64,000 nt of DNA. It comes from Neckera pumila. Lineage: Eukaryota > Streptophyta > Bryopsida > Hypnales > Neckeraceae. The number at the start of each line of letters is the position of its first letter. The first letter of the stretch is position 1. Shown here one piece after another: positions 11,465-23,801 of this stretch. Position numbers and translations under genes: made by a program. The notes beneath the pieces were generated by a model. That model was not told where the DNA came from. It saw only the letters and a list, made by a program, of their open reading frames with translations, and ran no database searches. The stretch is from NCBI GenBank assembly GCA_963969595.1, contig OZ018408.1:23743823-23807822 (forward strand). Direction: 5' to 3'.

Positions 11465-12510
11465 TTCTTTGTCTGCACAGCTTACCTTTTTGAAATTTGA
11501 CAGACGTTTTCGTTTCGAAAGTATGAAGAAAGGATTGATTCTTATAGTGCGAGTTCAGTGAAGACTGGGATCGAAGGTGGTGTGGGCGATGAACCCAATG
11601 TCGGTTGTTGATCACAAGTGGCACAAGGAGGTGAAAATTCAGGAAGCAACTGTTGTTGTTCCTAAGTTTGGTGGAAAGCTGGTGTACAGTAGAAAATGGC
11701 GGCGTTTTGGCAGTAGAATCCCACAACAGGAGAAAGAGTTTGGTTTGGTACTCATAACATTGTTAATCAGCCTATACCATTTACCCTTGGAGATTGGGAT
11801 AATCTCTCATGGGATTTTTGGGAGTGAATTCAGTTTAATCTTCAGAAAGTCATTGGCTGGCTGGAGAGAGATGAATTGCATGACAATGGAGATTGGAGAG
11901 AGTTAGTGGACTAGGAAGTTGCAATGTGGGGAGCTCCCGCTTTCTAGGGAAGCAAAAGGGACCCCAATGTTGGTTAATAATATTTTGAGACTTCAAGGTG
12001 AACCGTGTGTAGTGTATTTTGTTGTGTTCCTTGTGCTGAGGGTTTTTATGGGTTTTGTAGAAATTTGCACCTTAGCATGACTGGTTGATTTCACAATAGG
12101 CAGATTTTAATGACGTGGTTGGGTTGCTTGTCCATATTGTTATCAACAAATTTAGATGGAATTGTTTATTTTCAAATTATTCATAATTTATTTCATTTAA
12201 AAAAATATTATTCCAAGTCACATCACTCAAGTACTATAGCTATTTGGACTAGAAACAAGTACTATAGCTATTTGGACTATTTGCTTATGTGGTTAATCTC
12301 TTAAGGCCTCAATCCTTTTTTGAATTTGTACACATTTTTGCGTATATATTTGTACAAATATATGCTTTACTACAATTTCATGAATTTGATCATAAAGAAA
12401 GGTTGCCTTTTTAAGATTCAAGTGTTGCATTGGATGAATGAGAAGCTAATTGAACAAAACAATGCCTTGAAGCCCTCCGTTCATTGTTTAGAATATTAAT
12501 ATTTGAGCAC
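11465..12510. other. 3' flank of DMP gene, no further gene recognised
   Basis: A 109-codon frame at 11577-11906 has no family signature and could be DMP 3' UTR or intergenic sequence. A 20-base stretch with AGTACTATAGCTATTTGGAC is repeated back to back at about 12230-12280. Confidence 0.35.
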
Positions 12511-12560
12511 TTAACCTCTAAAGGACTGAGGAGCCCACTTTGGGCTTTTTGAGAACTTGG
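12511..12560 (+). repeat. Single TTAA-type element end
   Basis: TTAACCTCTAAAGGAC followed by a GCCCACTTTGGGC palindrome is the same terminus-plus-palindrome arrangement as the TTAA elements listed below. No certain partner end is found; the candidate at 14930 belongs better to another element. Confidence 0.45.
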
Positions 12561-12999
12561 GCAATTTCTATTGACTTCATAATTTGAAATTTTTGCATGA
12601 TTTTCTTTGGATGGATGTTAATCATCCTAATCTACATATAAAGCTTTATTTCATGTTACTCCAATGAATATTGCAAAAGTTAAAAGGTTTTTTTATTTCA
12701 ATATCAAATTAGGTAGCTAAAATATATCCAAAAAAAATATTAATTATTTTTTTGGATTATATAGATTGATGCAATGACAAGCAATACTGAATACAAACTT
12801 GTACAACTGTATGCAAAATCATACATTACATTAATAGCAAAAAATTGTGCAACAAAGCCAAATGAAAAACTATATACATATACTTAGTTTTGTTTAAATT
12901 TACTACAAAATCTTTAGTAATTGGTCTAGTAGCACGTGCTCTTCTTGGTATGCTCTTATAAAATGCCATGCAATCTTCTTTACTAAAATTGATATACTC

Positions 13000-13620
13000 A
13001 AAGCGCGCACCCTCCCACAATTCTTGAATTTATTTTAGAGGCGTTATAATTTGTTCAAGCACTATTTGGAAAGTGCCTAAATTTGTTCAATAGGATTCAA
13101 TCTACAGATTGCGTAGGCCATTGAAGTAATTGAAATGGTTGTGAATCCAACTACTCTTGCACAATCTGGTTTGAATGCTTTGGATCATTATCATGTTAAA
13201 AGACCAACCTACTTTGGATCTAAATTGTAATTTTTTGTGGTTGACTACAAGAAATATTCTAAAATAAATTTATACAAATGCCTATCTATCCTACCTTCAA
13301 TTCTATACCATGCTCTCGCTCAAAAGTTGTCATACATCCAAAAATCATCTCTAATCCACCACCATGCTTTACGATTTAATAGACATGTTGTAGTCCAATA
13401 CATTCTCCATCTCCATTCCACACTATAACCTACCATTTAAATGAAATCTATTTGTCTTTGTCTCATCACTGAAAATCACGGTTTTTGGTCATCAATAGTT
13501 CAATTTTTATACCTTCAAACAAGCCTTAAGCTTACAAGAACCTATTTAAGATTGAAACATGGCTTCATTTGTTGCACTTGTGCATCCAATGGCTGGTCTC
13601 TCTTAAAACACTCCTTAGAG
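13000..13620 (-). pseudogene. Tc1/mariner-type transposase, decayed
   Basis: Minus-strand translation shows the order of motifs expected of the Tc1 DDE domain: FSDETKTNRF at about 13475-13445 (first catalytic Asp), then HDNDPKH at 13195-13175 (second Asp, 13186-13184), then WPTQSVD at 13120-13100, placed 28 residues after that Asp as in the WPxQSPD block of the family. The third catalytic position, expected a few residues on, is lost. In-frame stops occur at the usual Trp after Q-E and straight after SVD, and other frameshifts break the rest. The enzyme would have cut and pasted an element at TA sites. It is inactive. Its terminal repeats were not identified. Confidence 0.75.
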
Positions 13621-14354
13621 TAATAATTTACCTCTTTCAAAACGAAATTGCATTGATGTCTGAGATGTTATTCTAAACCAACTTTAAGTAAAAAGAGTGA
13701 AACAATGCCTCTTTTCTTGAACCATGTATACAAAACATTAGATGCCCTCCTCTTTGTCTCTCAATTTTTCTTCCTACATCTTTCTTGAGATGCACTACAA
13801 AAGATTGGTTTATGTCTAAAACAACAATTTTAATATAACATACCACTTTGAAGCTGCACAAAAGTTTGGTGCTTTTCTCTTGCAACAACAAAGGCATATA
13901 CAAAGCCCAAACCACACAAAAGAGATCGACACATAGATTGGAAGAAAATTCACAAAGACAAGATCAACATGGAGATCAAAACCGAAATAGAGAGGAGAGG
14001 AGCTGAAGTTGTCACATTAGTGGCGGAACGTGGTCAATAGTATTGAGTAGAGGATCCCTAACGACTTTGAAGTCCCTTATCTTAGAAACCCAAATTCCTT
14101 TTCACTTTTTGGTTTCATATTTATGAACTTCAATGCTTGGATTCATGCTTTTATCATGTAATCTCTATATTTATGACTTAAATTGGTTGGAAATGGGTGT
14201 CAAAGTTGGGTTTTGTGAAAAACGTACTCAATTTGGTTCCTAACTATATCTACTCAAAAACACTTGAACCATTCAATTATGAATAATGAGGTGAAAGTTA
14301 TGAGGAGTTTTATTTTATTGGCAATGAAGGTAGAAAAAACATATAATGTTGTCT
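13621..14354. other. AT-rich DNA, no gene recognised
   Basis: An 80-codon minus frame (13673-13915) next to the transposase remnant has no helix-turn-helix signature that I can see. It may be part of the same dead element. Confidence 0.35.
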
Positions 14355-14930
14355 TTAATCCCTAAAGGACCATGAGTGCAGATTTTGAACAATGAATGAA
14401 CGGAAACACATCCTAAACTCACCGAAATGCATTTTTTCATCCATCAATATTGTTTGGAGATTCTTGTATTAGTTCTTTAACATTTGTACAGTTCAGATTA
14501 TGAAGATTTTGCTTTGCAAATTTTCTATAATTCAAAAGGTATCGGGAGGTCTAGCCTTATAAAATGTACCTTTTTCAGTTCAAAAAATAACCCTTCAAAA
14601 ATGACTTGATCAAAAAATCAAATAAAAATCTTCAAAAATCACTATAATTGGAACTCAATCTTTGAACCTATAGGAAAAAAACCTTTTTAAAATCATAAAT
14701 ATTTAATCTACAATTGATTTTAGAAGGAATTTTCAATTTCTGGCTTCAAATTTTATTGAAAAATATTGGTATGTATTTTTATTGATCTAATTGTATGGAT
14801 GTGATCTATAAATAGCATTTTATAACTATTATTTGAAAATCATCATTAAAATATTATTCTAATTTGCATTTTATAATAGATCTTCACAGTTTTGGAATTC
14901 TGAACACCCTTCCGGTTCTTTAGAGGTTAA
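14355..14930. mobile_element. TTAA element, family A, copy 1 (576 bp)
   Basis: It starts TTAATCCCTAAAGGACCA and ends, read inward, TTAACCTCTAAAGAACCG. Both TTAA ends are intact. The body aligns along its length with the inverse of 31021-31572 (shared AAATGCATTTNTTCATCCNTCAAT and TTTAATGATGATTNTCAAA). Non-coding. Confidence 0.75.
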
Positions 14931-16423
14931 CACTCAACTTTGAAATTTTCAAACAATAATCAAGAATGCCAATTGTTTACTAGAACATTCTCACCATTGT
15001 GATTAAAATTTCTTGATTTATTGTAAAAGTTATTTGTGGTTTAGTTTTTCTTTCGATCACTAATACCACCTTTCACTTTGATAATTTTTTTAAAGATGAA
15101 TATGAACTTTTTTTTGGTAAATTTTTTTTCATATATCTTCAATCCATTTTTCAACATATTGATTAAAATACCCAAGTCATAAGACATATGTGTGTGTTTC
15201 TTCTAAAAATGTTGAAAAGACAAAACTTCACCTTTTAGAAGGGTTAGAAATTAAAATCTACATTTTGAATTTTAGGCACACTGAATTTGCAATTGGTTAA
15301 AATATTCACTCTAAAATGTTTGAGATGATGTAGTGTAAATGTGCTAATGACTACACAGATCCAAAAACCACACAACTAACATTCCATTACTATACACTAA
15401 CCGCACAAAGAAATGAAGCATTTTATCACTTTGAAATCCAATATCAAATTGACAACATATTGTGCCGTGAAGGGTCGCAAAAAAATTTTGACTAGATTTT
15501 AACATCATTGCCTTTAAATTGCAATAAATTTTTCATAAAGAAACCTTTTTGCATTCTATTTTTGAAGGTGAATCTCAACATGACAATTAACAATGTCGCC
15601 AAATTTGAAAGCATGCAAATTTCTACATTATTGTGGAGAAGGATTTGAACTTTGTCTGTATGGTGATTGGCATGTTTACTATACTTGAACAAGTAAACCA
15701 AGGGATCTTACAATTGAATTTGTTAAAAATAAATATAGATGAAGATTTGAACCCTAGAAAGTCAATTGAGATGGTCACCACGGAAATCATCCTTTTTCAT
15801 GTGTATCATGTGAATCATTTGCTTAAACAAATCCAAGAGCACCCATTGGACTATTGGAGGTTGAATTATTGTACAAGATGTCCCCTTTCCATACAAAATT
15901 CCAAAAACAAACATCTGCACTTCTATCTTACATAGAAGGATTTTCTACCATCCATTAGTCCATCTAGTGTTCACATCAACATTACACAATTAACATCAAT
16001 TGCTTTGGAGACAAGTATTTTGAAGCAGTTTTGGACCTCTAAAGATGAAAGAACTTAGAACCAATGATCCTAGGATGAGTTTATAGAATTTAGTGCAATA
16101 TGCTACCTTCAAGAGACACACACCAATTTTGGCTACCCTGAGGGTGAACAATATCAAAGAAAAAAAAATAGAAAGCAAAGACTTTTGCAAAGTTGAGAAG
16201 GATTATTGGGAGTACAATTACACAAAACTGACTAAATAGATGCTAAGTCCAGTGTGAAGGAAGCTGAAAATCAGCTATCAAATTCTATGGTTTGTTGCAG
16301 ATTTGGCTTCAATGTCTTCATTAAAGACCCTTTTATACAATAAAGTAGTAGCGCAAGGATTTTTTTGTAGAAACTTAGCTAATTTTAGCTAGTTTAGGGA
16401 TCATTGCTTAGAACTTTTAGGGC
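14931..16423. other. AT-rich intergenic DNA, no gene recognised
   Basis: Frames of 60-100 codons (15492-16190, both strands) show no known domain. Confidence 0.35.
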
Positions 16424-16656
16424 TTAACCCTGAAGCGCTCCGACGTCCATATTCTGGACGATGAACAGAGCACTTCAAGGCACTGTTTAGCTTAGCCTAG
16501 CTTACATCTCATTCATCCAGTGTAATACTTGAATCTAGAAAAAACAACCTTCTTGATGACCAAATTCATGAAATTCCAGTAAATGATGCTTCTGTGCAAA
16601 GAGATAAGCAGAAATGTGCAAAATTTCAGAAAAGGATTGAGGCGTTTAGGGATTAA
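16424..16656. mobile_element. TTAA element, short copy (233 bp)
   Basis: TTAACCCTGAAGCGCTCC at the left is followed by a CGTCCATATTCTGGACG palindrome; the right end read inward is TTAATCCCTAAACGCC. Terminal similarity is partial, so the boundary call is tentative. Confidence 0.5.
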
Positions 16657-17290
16657 GGATTAAGAGGATGATTAAACTTTAGAATCTTCTACCTCAGCAT
16701 CTGGACATTTATTACCGTGGGGACTCGGGAAATATCCAACTTCTAGCGTTTTCTTTTATTTCCTGTCCTTGAAAGTAGCCAGAGTTTGCCGTGACGGCCC
16801 ATAACATTCAGTAGCATGTGTTGATGTTGCCTTGGTTCTACAGTGATGGTGTGCCTCCACCTGTCTAAGTCATCACTAGCTACTGATGAAGCACTGTTGG
16901 GGTGTGGAATATACCATACCATCACTGTAGAGCTACTACTGAATGTTATGCCAGGCTCCTGTTTGATCCTTCCAGAAAGTGCAGAAATACTTAACTTGTG
17001 GACGAAGTCGATCTCGATGCACCGCTCATTCAAGCATCAATCCAGGGAAGTTGGCACTGCCAGGCTATCTTTCCCCTTTGAGGAAATGAAAGGAATTTCA
17101 GTAGTGCAGGCCACTAGGTCTGTTGCCATTGTGGGACAGTCTTCCGATCATCTCAAGTCGGCAGAAGATGTCGTCTTGTGATTTCTTACACTCCCAAATG
17201 ACTGATCACTTGTTATTGACTGAAGTAGGGCAACTTCCTTCCGTGTACAAAAATTTGCCAAACTCTACAGAAGGGACAAAAGATTTTCAA
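16657..17290. other. Moderate-GC segment with fold-back, no gene recognised
   Basis: 16800-16955 folds back on itself: CATAACATTCAGTAG pairs with CTACTGAATGTTATG, and inside that CTACAGTGATGGT pairs with ACCATCACTGTAG. Open frames on both strands (96 and 112 codons) cross the fold and have no recognisable product. Confidence 0.5.
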
Positions 17291-17296
17291 GAATCC

Positions 17297-17540
17297 TACA
17301 CAAAATAGTGAAATTAGGTTGCCTCATACTAATTTCTCGACATTCAACACTATATAAATATGTACAATCCATGTAGTAATGAAGGAACTATGTGTGTTGT
17401 ATGGGTTGGTGCATTGTTCATGGCTCCGGTTTAGAGAATTGCATGTACCTCCATATGGACAAGCAATGGCTCATGAACAAACTTCTGTCAGTGAAGGCAA
17501 CCTAATTGTTGAGGCAACCCAATTTCACTATTTTGTGTAC
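17297..17540. mobile_element. MITE, 'GAAATTAGGTTGCC' family, intact short copy
   Basis: The left end ACACAAAATAGTGAAATTAG is inverted at the right end (ACACAAAATAGTGAAATTGG read inward) and the match runs on through GGTTGCCTCA. The 244-bp body matches both flanks of the 5.0-kb copy without that copy's insert. Confidence 0.8.
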
Positions 17541-18057
17541 ATGATGGAAAGTGTGTAATGTTTGCAAAGAGGAGAATTGGAATTGTTGGCTGGCAAAATT
17601 TTAGAGAGAAACTTGTGAAAAGTAGAGGAGGCAACTTTCTTACTTTTGGAAAACTAATACTGGACATTGTTTACCAATTGATGAGGCACGGGTCCCTTTT
17701 GCATCTTTGAAAAGGGACTCCCTACAGTGAACAAAATTGTCTTATTGATGGCTCCTCAATCAATCCTTGAATTTGCTGGTAAGTCCCTCTCAGGTATCTA
17801 GCAAAGCATAATACCTTCCTAGCATGGGGAGAATCATTGCCTGGTTATACTATGTTATGTTTTAGTTTGACAAGAAGACAAAACTACTTCTACAATGTAG
17901 TTTCTCCCTATTCACATAGAGGTGTAACATCGTGAAACTCGGCAAAAGCAATTTTTATTCTAGCAAAATTTGAAAATTATTTTCCAATTCTGACACAACA
18001 TGAAGTCTGGCCTTAGTAAAGTCATGGCACTAATTGATCATTTTCTTTGACTCTAGA

Positions 18058-18457
18058 CTAAGAGCATCTCTTGCAGCCTGCTCAAACACCCCTGTCAAGG
18101 AAGTTTTGAGCGGCAGAGTGAAATCCAATCCCCAACAGCACTGTAGTTGGACATGTAAAGGTCAGGGGCCTTCAGATTTTGTCTCTACTGCACTAGAATT
18201 TGCATTTCTATAGGGACCCTCTGAGGCCCCTCTTTGTCATCGAGTTCCATGTTTTGGCAAGTCAAGGGTTAAATTAATGAGAAAGTTGCCTCGGGGAAGC
18301 CGCAAGCTTTCCCCATTAGCTTTGCACCATCATTTGCTGGCCCTCTTCTTCCGGTCCGCAAGAGCTTTTCCAACCCCACTCACTTTGATTTCGCCACTCT
18401 TCCCTCCAAAGCCCATTTGGTAGGGTCAAACCAAGAGGGCCGCAAGAGATACTCTAA
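18058..18457. mobile_element. MITE, 'AAGAGCATCTC' family, copy 1
   Basis: CTAAGAGCATCTCTTGCAGC at the left is matched by TTTAGAGTATCTCTTGCGGC read inward from the right. The roughly 400-bp body is non-coding. Related termini occur at 23.80/25.10 kb and 37.99 kb. Confidence 0.6.
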
Positions 18458-20037
18458 AGGGGAGGACTAGAAGTGTGTTTGCCAACAATAAAAGCTACAT
18501 ATGAAGACATTTGAGTAGGGCCTTGCTTGCAAAATGAGTCAATGCTACATGACAAAGCCTCTCTTAGCAAAGTTGTTTGTTGTTCATCATGGCATGTTTG
18601 TATTTTGTCCTTGATCCATTATTGCAATATAATTCGCATAATTGGTTTTTTTTTCAAACATCAAAGGGGTTGTGTACAGTAGGATCACTTTAAATGATTC
18701 GATTGAACAAAATTTAGTATGTTGTTGTTGGAAAGTAAAAGAAGATTCTAAAGCATTAGAGAATGTATTATTTGGATGTTTTATACAAAAGTTCCAATAA
18801 TCAAAGTTTATTGGTTAATTTTCAAAAATAAATCTTTGATAATAGATCCAAAATTTAATAATGGGGTATACACCAACAAAACAAGTGATAAGTGCCAACT
18901 TTTAAGACTTTTGCATTCTTCCCCCTACCTAATTTTCATATATTTTTACAAATTAGATGGTATAGATATTTTCAATTCATGATGCAAAGTATAATTAACC
19001 GCTCTTTTGATGAAAACCTCAAAGAAGTTGTAAAAGACATCCTACAGCACACTTTGGGTCATTACTAAGGAGGGTTCAGGTTTAGTTGAGTCCCTAAACT
19101 TCGCTGTCTCTGGTTGTGGGTGGCGGTGGACATAGAAAACTCATGCCCAATTCCCTAGCTAATCTGATGTTGCTAAAATTGTGAAATGGAGCTTAACTGC
19201 GATTCTAAGAGAACAGCAGGTCACAGTGAAATTTGCTGTTTCGCTGCAGAAGTCATTGACGATTAACCCTGCAATTGCGTAAGTGCTCATAGTAAGATTG
19301 GCACTTCGCATGTTGATCCCAAGTGCATCGACCAGGCCACGAACAATCTTTTAGCATATGATGCAAATGTCGTATCCACTTAGCGCTCTATGGCAGAAAC
19401 AATAATCTGTACTGAACAGTTAAGACTGAAACCTCATTATAATCACCGCTTCTGAAGCGATATTCAGCACTATTCAGCACACAATCGACTGAAGCACACT
19501 CGTCACACTTAAACTATGTCACAAATGAACGAGGTTTGATTGATTCGAGTTTAAAAGTGTGACATCAGGGTGAAAACCCCGTTGTGACACAATAGATAGC
19601 CCTGAGGTATTGAAAAGCTAGGCAGTTATCTGGAGAATGTTCAATCAACGAAAGATGTGGCACTTTCAGTACACGAGTGAAAGATACTGACAATACAAGA
19701 GTCCTTGTAATAGCCTACCTACACATGCTTGGCATATTTGGAGAAGAAAATTTTGTATGATAGGATGAAAATCGTACAGATTCAGTAGTCACAGAGCTAT
19801 GAATACGTCGATGCTGTGCTACCCTCCAGCTCTAATGTTTTATACGTATCAGCGCAAGGAAATTAAGAAATATACGTCTTCAGAAACCAGCACTGTATAT
19901 ACAGTACGAGTGCCTACATAGCAACCCATCTTTACAAACATCTGTATGCAATTTATCAAATCATTGCAGCTACTAGTCCACACACTGGAAGCTGGAATCT
20001 ACGGATAGGTAAAACAAGATAGTCAATCATCAATTAT
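18458..20037. other. Intergenic DNA and 3' flank of the glycosyltransferase gene
   Basis: No gene recognised. The interval rises in GC from about 19.0 kb towards the gene and probably includes its 3' UTR. The 68-codon frame at 18776-18982 is AT-driven. Confidence 0.35.
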
Positions 20038-21925
20038 TTAAGTGACAATCTTAGGAGCCTGAGACGGGATCTGGTACGAATTACCATACATTTCGAAGTA
20101 GTTAGGGTGCCTTTCCAGCACAGCCCACTCACTGGCACCATACCTCTGAAACATGCGGAACAGTTGAGGGATGGAGGTACAATACTTGTGCCAGATCTTC
20201 GCATTCTGTACACATTGGGTCATGTATCCGCACTGACCTGCACGCAGGCAGTAGTCGACGTCTTCAAAAGCAGCCTTCGGGAAACTCTCATCAAAGCCGC
20301 CCACTTGAGAAATGAGCTTCTGGGAAACTCGAATTGAGATGTTGCATGAAGGACCATAGAGAAGACCGTCTCCATTTATCTTTATTCGGCCGTTGAGGGT
20401 GCCGAAGTGGTCATGAAATTTGTCCACATGAGTGTTGCCATAGCCGTGGGTAAGTCCAGACAGAATGGCTCCATCGGATCCCTCGGTCTTCTTCTTCAAT
20501 TCATAGTAATGCGCTGTCACCATCGCTTCTACCCAATGGCTATCTGCCTCACAGTCTGAGTCGATGAAATTGACAATCTGCATCGGGTTTGCAGCATTAT
20601 TAGTAAACTCTCAGCATCAGACATTCGAGCTAATAATTGGAAAGATTATAATTTCTCACAATGCCAAAAAATTAAAACGAGTAACAGTCTGCAAGAAAAC
20701 AAATAAAATTCAGATTCTCACCTGAGCCTGATGTTCAGCCATAGCGAGTCCGAGTCCAAGGCTTCTTGCTGATGCAGGGCCATGATTCTTTGATCGTCTG
20801 ACAAGTCTCGTGTTCGCAGGGAGCTTCACAAGACCGTCCTCACTTTGTCCTGCGGCAGAGCTATTGTACCAGGGAAGTGGAGAGCAGTCGTCGACTAGAA
20901 TCACTTGAGCTGCCTTGAAGGTCTGGTTGTCGAGACTGCATATGAGCTCCAAGACTTCCTTCCTTTGCCGAAGTGTCCTCACAAAGATGGGAGCCACTAT
21001 TGCTACCGTCGGTCGAAACTCACTGATTGACAAGTTAGGTTTCCAATAATAAGTTAAAAGACTGCATAATACACCAAAGCCCGACTTAATTCGATCAAAT
21101 TGCAACCTCACGCAATATTGATTATGCAGGCCAGTAAACTTTTCATTACAAGTAGTTTTCTCAACAGATTGTCAACGATAAACACGAACCACGGCAACAA
21201 ACCTTGGTACTCGTCTCGGCAGAGACGAGGCCTGGATTACATATTTTTGTAAGGATATTTAAAGAAGCGGGACGAGAAGCCTTCTGAAGATAGCAGAAGA
21301 AAATCCTGCAAGATCGAAGAGGAAAAACACTGGTTCCAAGCGATGCATACAAACAATGCGGCAATCAGTTCGAACATCAGTCTCGAGTGTAAAAAACAGG
21401 AAAACGTACAACAACCAGATTCTTAATTAGAAATCAATGACACAAAATTTATCACGATAAGCTCACATCACACAGTTCCTTGTAATTTTATATTTAAGAC
21501 GCGAGATAATAGCATACTTCTCCTTTTCTTTCATACAAGGTTAAGAGAGAGTTGAACCTTAATTCAACGTCGGCGCTCGCAGATGTGAGCTCCTGATTTT
21601 CGTTTAGAGCCTTCGGAGTCTCAACAGTAGAATCTTCTGCCTTTTCCTTCGGAACCGCGTCGGTGGATTCCGACTTGTCCTCGGGAGCCGCATCAGTGGA
21701 CTTTGTCTTATCCTCTGCTGATTCAGGAGACAATCTTGCCTTCACCTCTTCTCCATCTCGTTTCTCAGAAGCGGCGAACGTTGGGATCGGTGGCGGCAGT
21801 GTCGGAGGCCGGGTGCGTTGCTCGGGATACTCCCTCCCGATGGCGAAGCCAGTGACGCAGACAATTTTCAGGAAACAGAAGATCAATTTCTGGTAGAGGG
21901 AAAGCGTGCTGTCCCGCAAAACCAT
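20038..21925 (-). CDS. Family-2 glycosyltransferase, predicted type II membrane protein, three exons
   Basis: Exons on the minus strand: 21925-21518, 21018-20722 and 20577-20038, with GT-AG introns of 499 and 144 bp, both phase 0; the product is 414 residues. Residues 1-12 are a short tail, about 13-30 a single hydrophobic segment, and about 31-136 a Pro/Ser/Thr/Glu/Lys-rich stem with a repeated D-K-x-x-S-T-D-A motif, the layout of a Golgi enzyme. The GT-A fold starts at about 138 (PTVAIVAP); VDDCSP at 178-183 and DSD at 241-243 are the nucleotide-sugar and metal-binding acidic motifs; GGFDESF at 328-334 and FEDVDYC at 339-345 match the acceptor-side block of GT2 enzymes. The donor and acceptor are unknown. 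The C-terminal half resembles bacterial and algal GT2 proteins more than the plant cellulose-synthase-like GT2 enzymes. Exon 1 is joined by inference; ATG 21925 was chosen because it gives a short tail before the membrane segment, but ATGs at 21982 and 22039 are also open. Confidence 0.75.
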
Positions 21926-23200
21926 CTTCACCTCGTATGCGATGCTGATGCAGAGATTTTGAAATTCCACGGTCCCCGTCATGGTGAACTGTCTTTTGCA
22001 CTTAATATGCACAAATGCTTGGCTTTCTGCTTGCTTCAAAGCTTCAGAAATCCGAAGAAATCTAAGAACTACACAAATTGCTGCTGAAAGCTAGAAACAA
22101 TCTCCCCGTGAGACGTCGCTCTAAACCAGTCCAAGTCTGCTCGTCACTTGCTACAAAACAGATTTTCAAAAGTAATGCGATCTTCAGAACAGAGTGCCTA
22201 GTGAACAAAGAGCTCGGTTCCTAATGTATCAATTTACGAAGGTCTCACCGACCATCAAGTCACGATATCACACGCACAATCTCCGAACAGCAAGAACTCA
22301 TACAACTGACACGAAACACAGAATCCCCGAACAAAAGAGTTCCAGAGAGGAAATCGCGCTTCACACGTCCATCTACAGAATACAAAGCAGAAAGAGAACG
22401 CCGTCACCACGGAAAAACTCTCCGAAACTCGTATGCAAAACAACAAAAAATCCTTGTGCAAAGATTTCAAGATCGAGCAAAGACCAGGGGCGGGCATTCA
22501 AGTGCGCAATAAAATTCAAGAGCAATTCAAATTTCCTGGAGATCAAGTCCAGCAAGTAGAATACTGTCTTTCCTCAGCCAGAACTAAATTAAACTAACAT
22601 GTTCAATTCAGTAAGTTAAACCATTCTTTTTTCTCTTGCCTGTCTGCAACAAGACACTGCAGTAGCAAGCTCTCCCAAGAACTTGTCTAATTACGTCCGT
22701 AAGGTAACCTACAGCTAAATCACCTGCTGCTCTAAAACACACCTGAACTCCCTCCCTCCTACAGATCTTGAATTAGATCTTGAAATTAGATCTCTCACAA
22801 GAAAAACCTACCACGGACGGTAACAGGAAATGAACAGAAGAACTGAAGAGCGAGCGAGCGAGCAGTCATAGCCAGAGAGAGCAAACCAGCGCCAGTCAGT
22901 CCCTCCGAGTACGTATGAAGCCAGAGAGCGAGAAGGTGGTGAAGGCGCTGGCTGGATCTGTGGGAAAAGGCCTAGCGAGGAGCGAATACATACTCACACT
23001 CCCCGACGGCCGAGGGGCGGGAAGATACTGAAGCGTGGGCTGGGTCCCCGACGCTCCATAGCCATAGATCCGCTCTCTCTTTCCAACGCCATGCAACGAG
23101 CTGCGAGCCGATCAACGTCCAGACTGGCAGACTTTCTATTCGGACGGCGCTCCCTGACGCTGCCAGCCGCGCGCGGCTATGTTTACCAGGACGGCTCACT
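21926..23200 (-). promoter_or_regulatory. Probable 5' UTR and promoter region of the glycosyltransferase gene
   Basis: GC content is raised compared with the flanks, especially at 22.8-23.2 kb, where a (GAGC)n run lies at about 22851-22864. Many short frames overlap on both strands with no product. This fits an untranslated leader and promoter. The start site is not determined. Confidence 0.35.
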
Positions 23201-23800
23201 AATTATCACACTAATTCTACTCTAATTTTACACTGATATTTAACTAATCCGATCCTCATATTTAACTACTGGAACCCTCGACGTTGCTTCCTCGTAGACG
23301 CACTTTCTTTTGTTAATGTGAATTTTAGACAACTCACTAATGACGGACTCGCTTCATGGACTCGGCTCCTCATGATTACTAGCTACTAACTTACCTTGTT
23401 AACTTACTGCAATTTGAATTTTGTAGGTGTCTTTGTGTAAACTTTGCATGGTTTTGTTGGGCGGTTCACTAACTTCACACTAATTTTCTGCTTAAGCTTC
23501 TTTATTACGGAGTACTTGCTTGCCTCACAGAATCAGTTCCTCTAGTACGTAGAAGTAGGTGTGAATTTCGTAGGTGTCTTCGTGTAATGTTTTGGCATGG
23601 TTGTGTTGGACGGCTCACTAATTTCACCCTAATGCTTCAGTACTACTACTATAGATTCTGTTGCCGTACTCTTGACACGTATGCAAGGCACTGCGATGTG
23701 AGTTTTTTACTTGTGCAGTGCACTGTAATGTGAAGTCACTGACTGAGAAAACTTTGGCATTGTGTTTTATAGGGCGACTGCTCACTAATGCTGCACTAAG
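23190..23800. repeat. Degenerate tandem repeat with 'GGCTCACTAAT' blocks
   Basis: At least four spaced blocks carry GGNNNACTCACTAAT-like sequence followed by CACNCTAAT, preceded by GTGAATTTNGTAGGTGTCTT and TTTGGCATGGTTNTGTTGG in two or three of them (near 23190, 23440, 23590 and 23760). A related block occurs at about 25920. Confidence 0.55.
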
Positions 23801-23801
23801 A

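Noticed and set aside
11046..11726. 226-codon minus-strand frame over DMP exon 2
   Set aside because: Arg/Pro-rich antisense shadow of the GC-rich exon; the plus-strand frame carries the DMP hallmarks and splice acceptor.
12511..14930. One 2.4-kb TTAA element carrying the Tc1/mariner relic as its transposase
   Set aside because: Ends TTAACCTCTAAAG at both positions are tempting, but 14355-14930 aligns end to end with the independent copy at 31021-31572, so the right end belongs to that smaller element.
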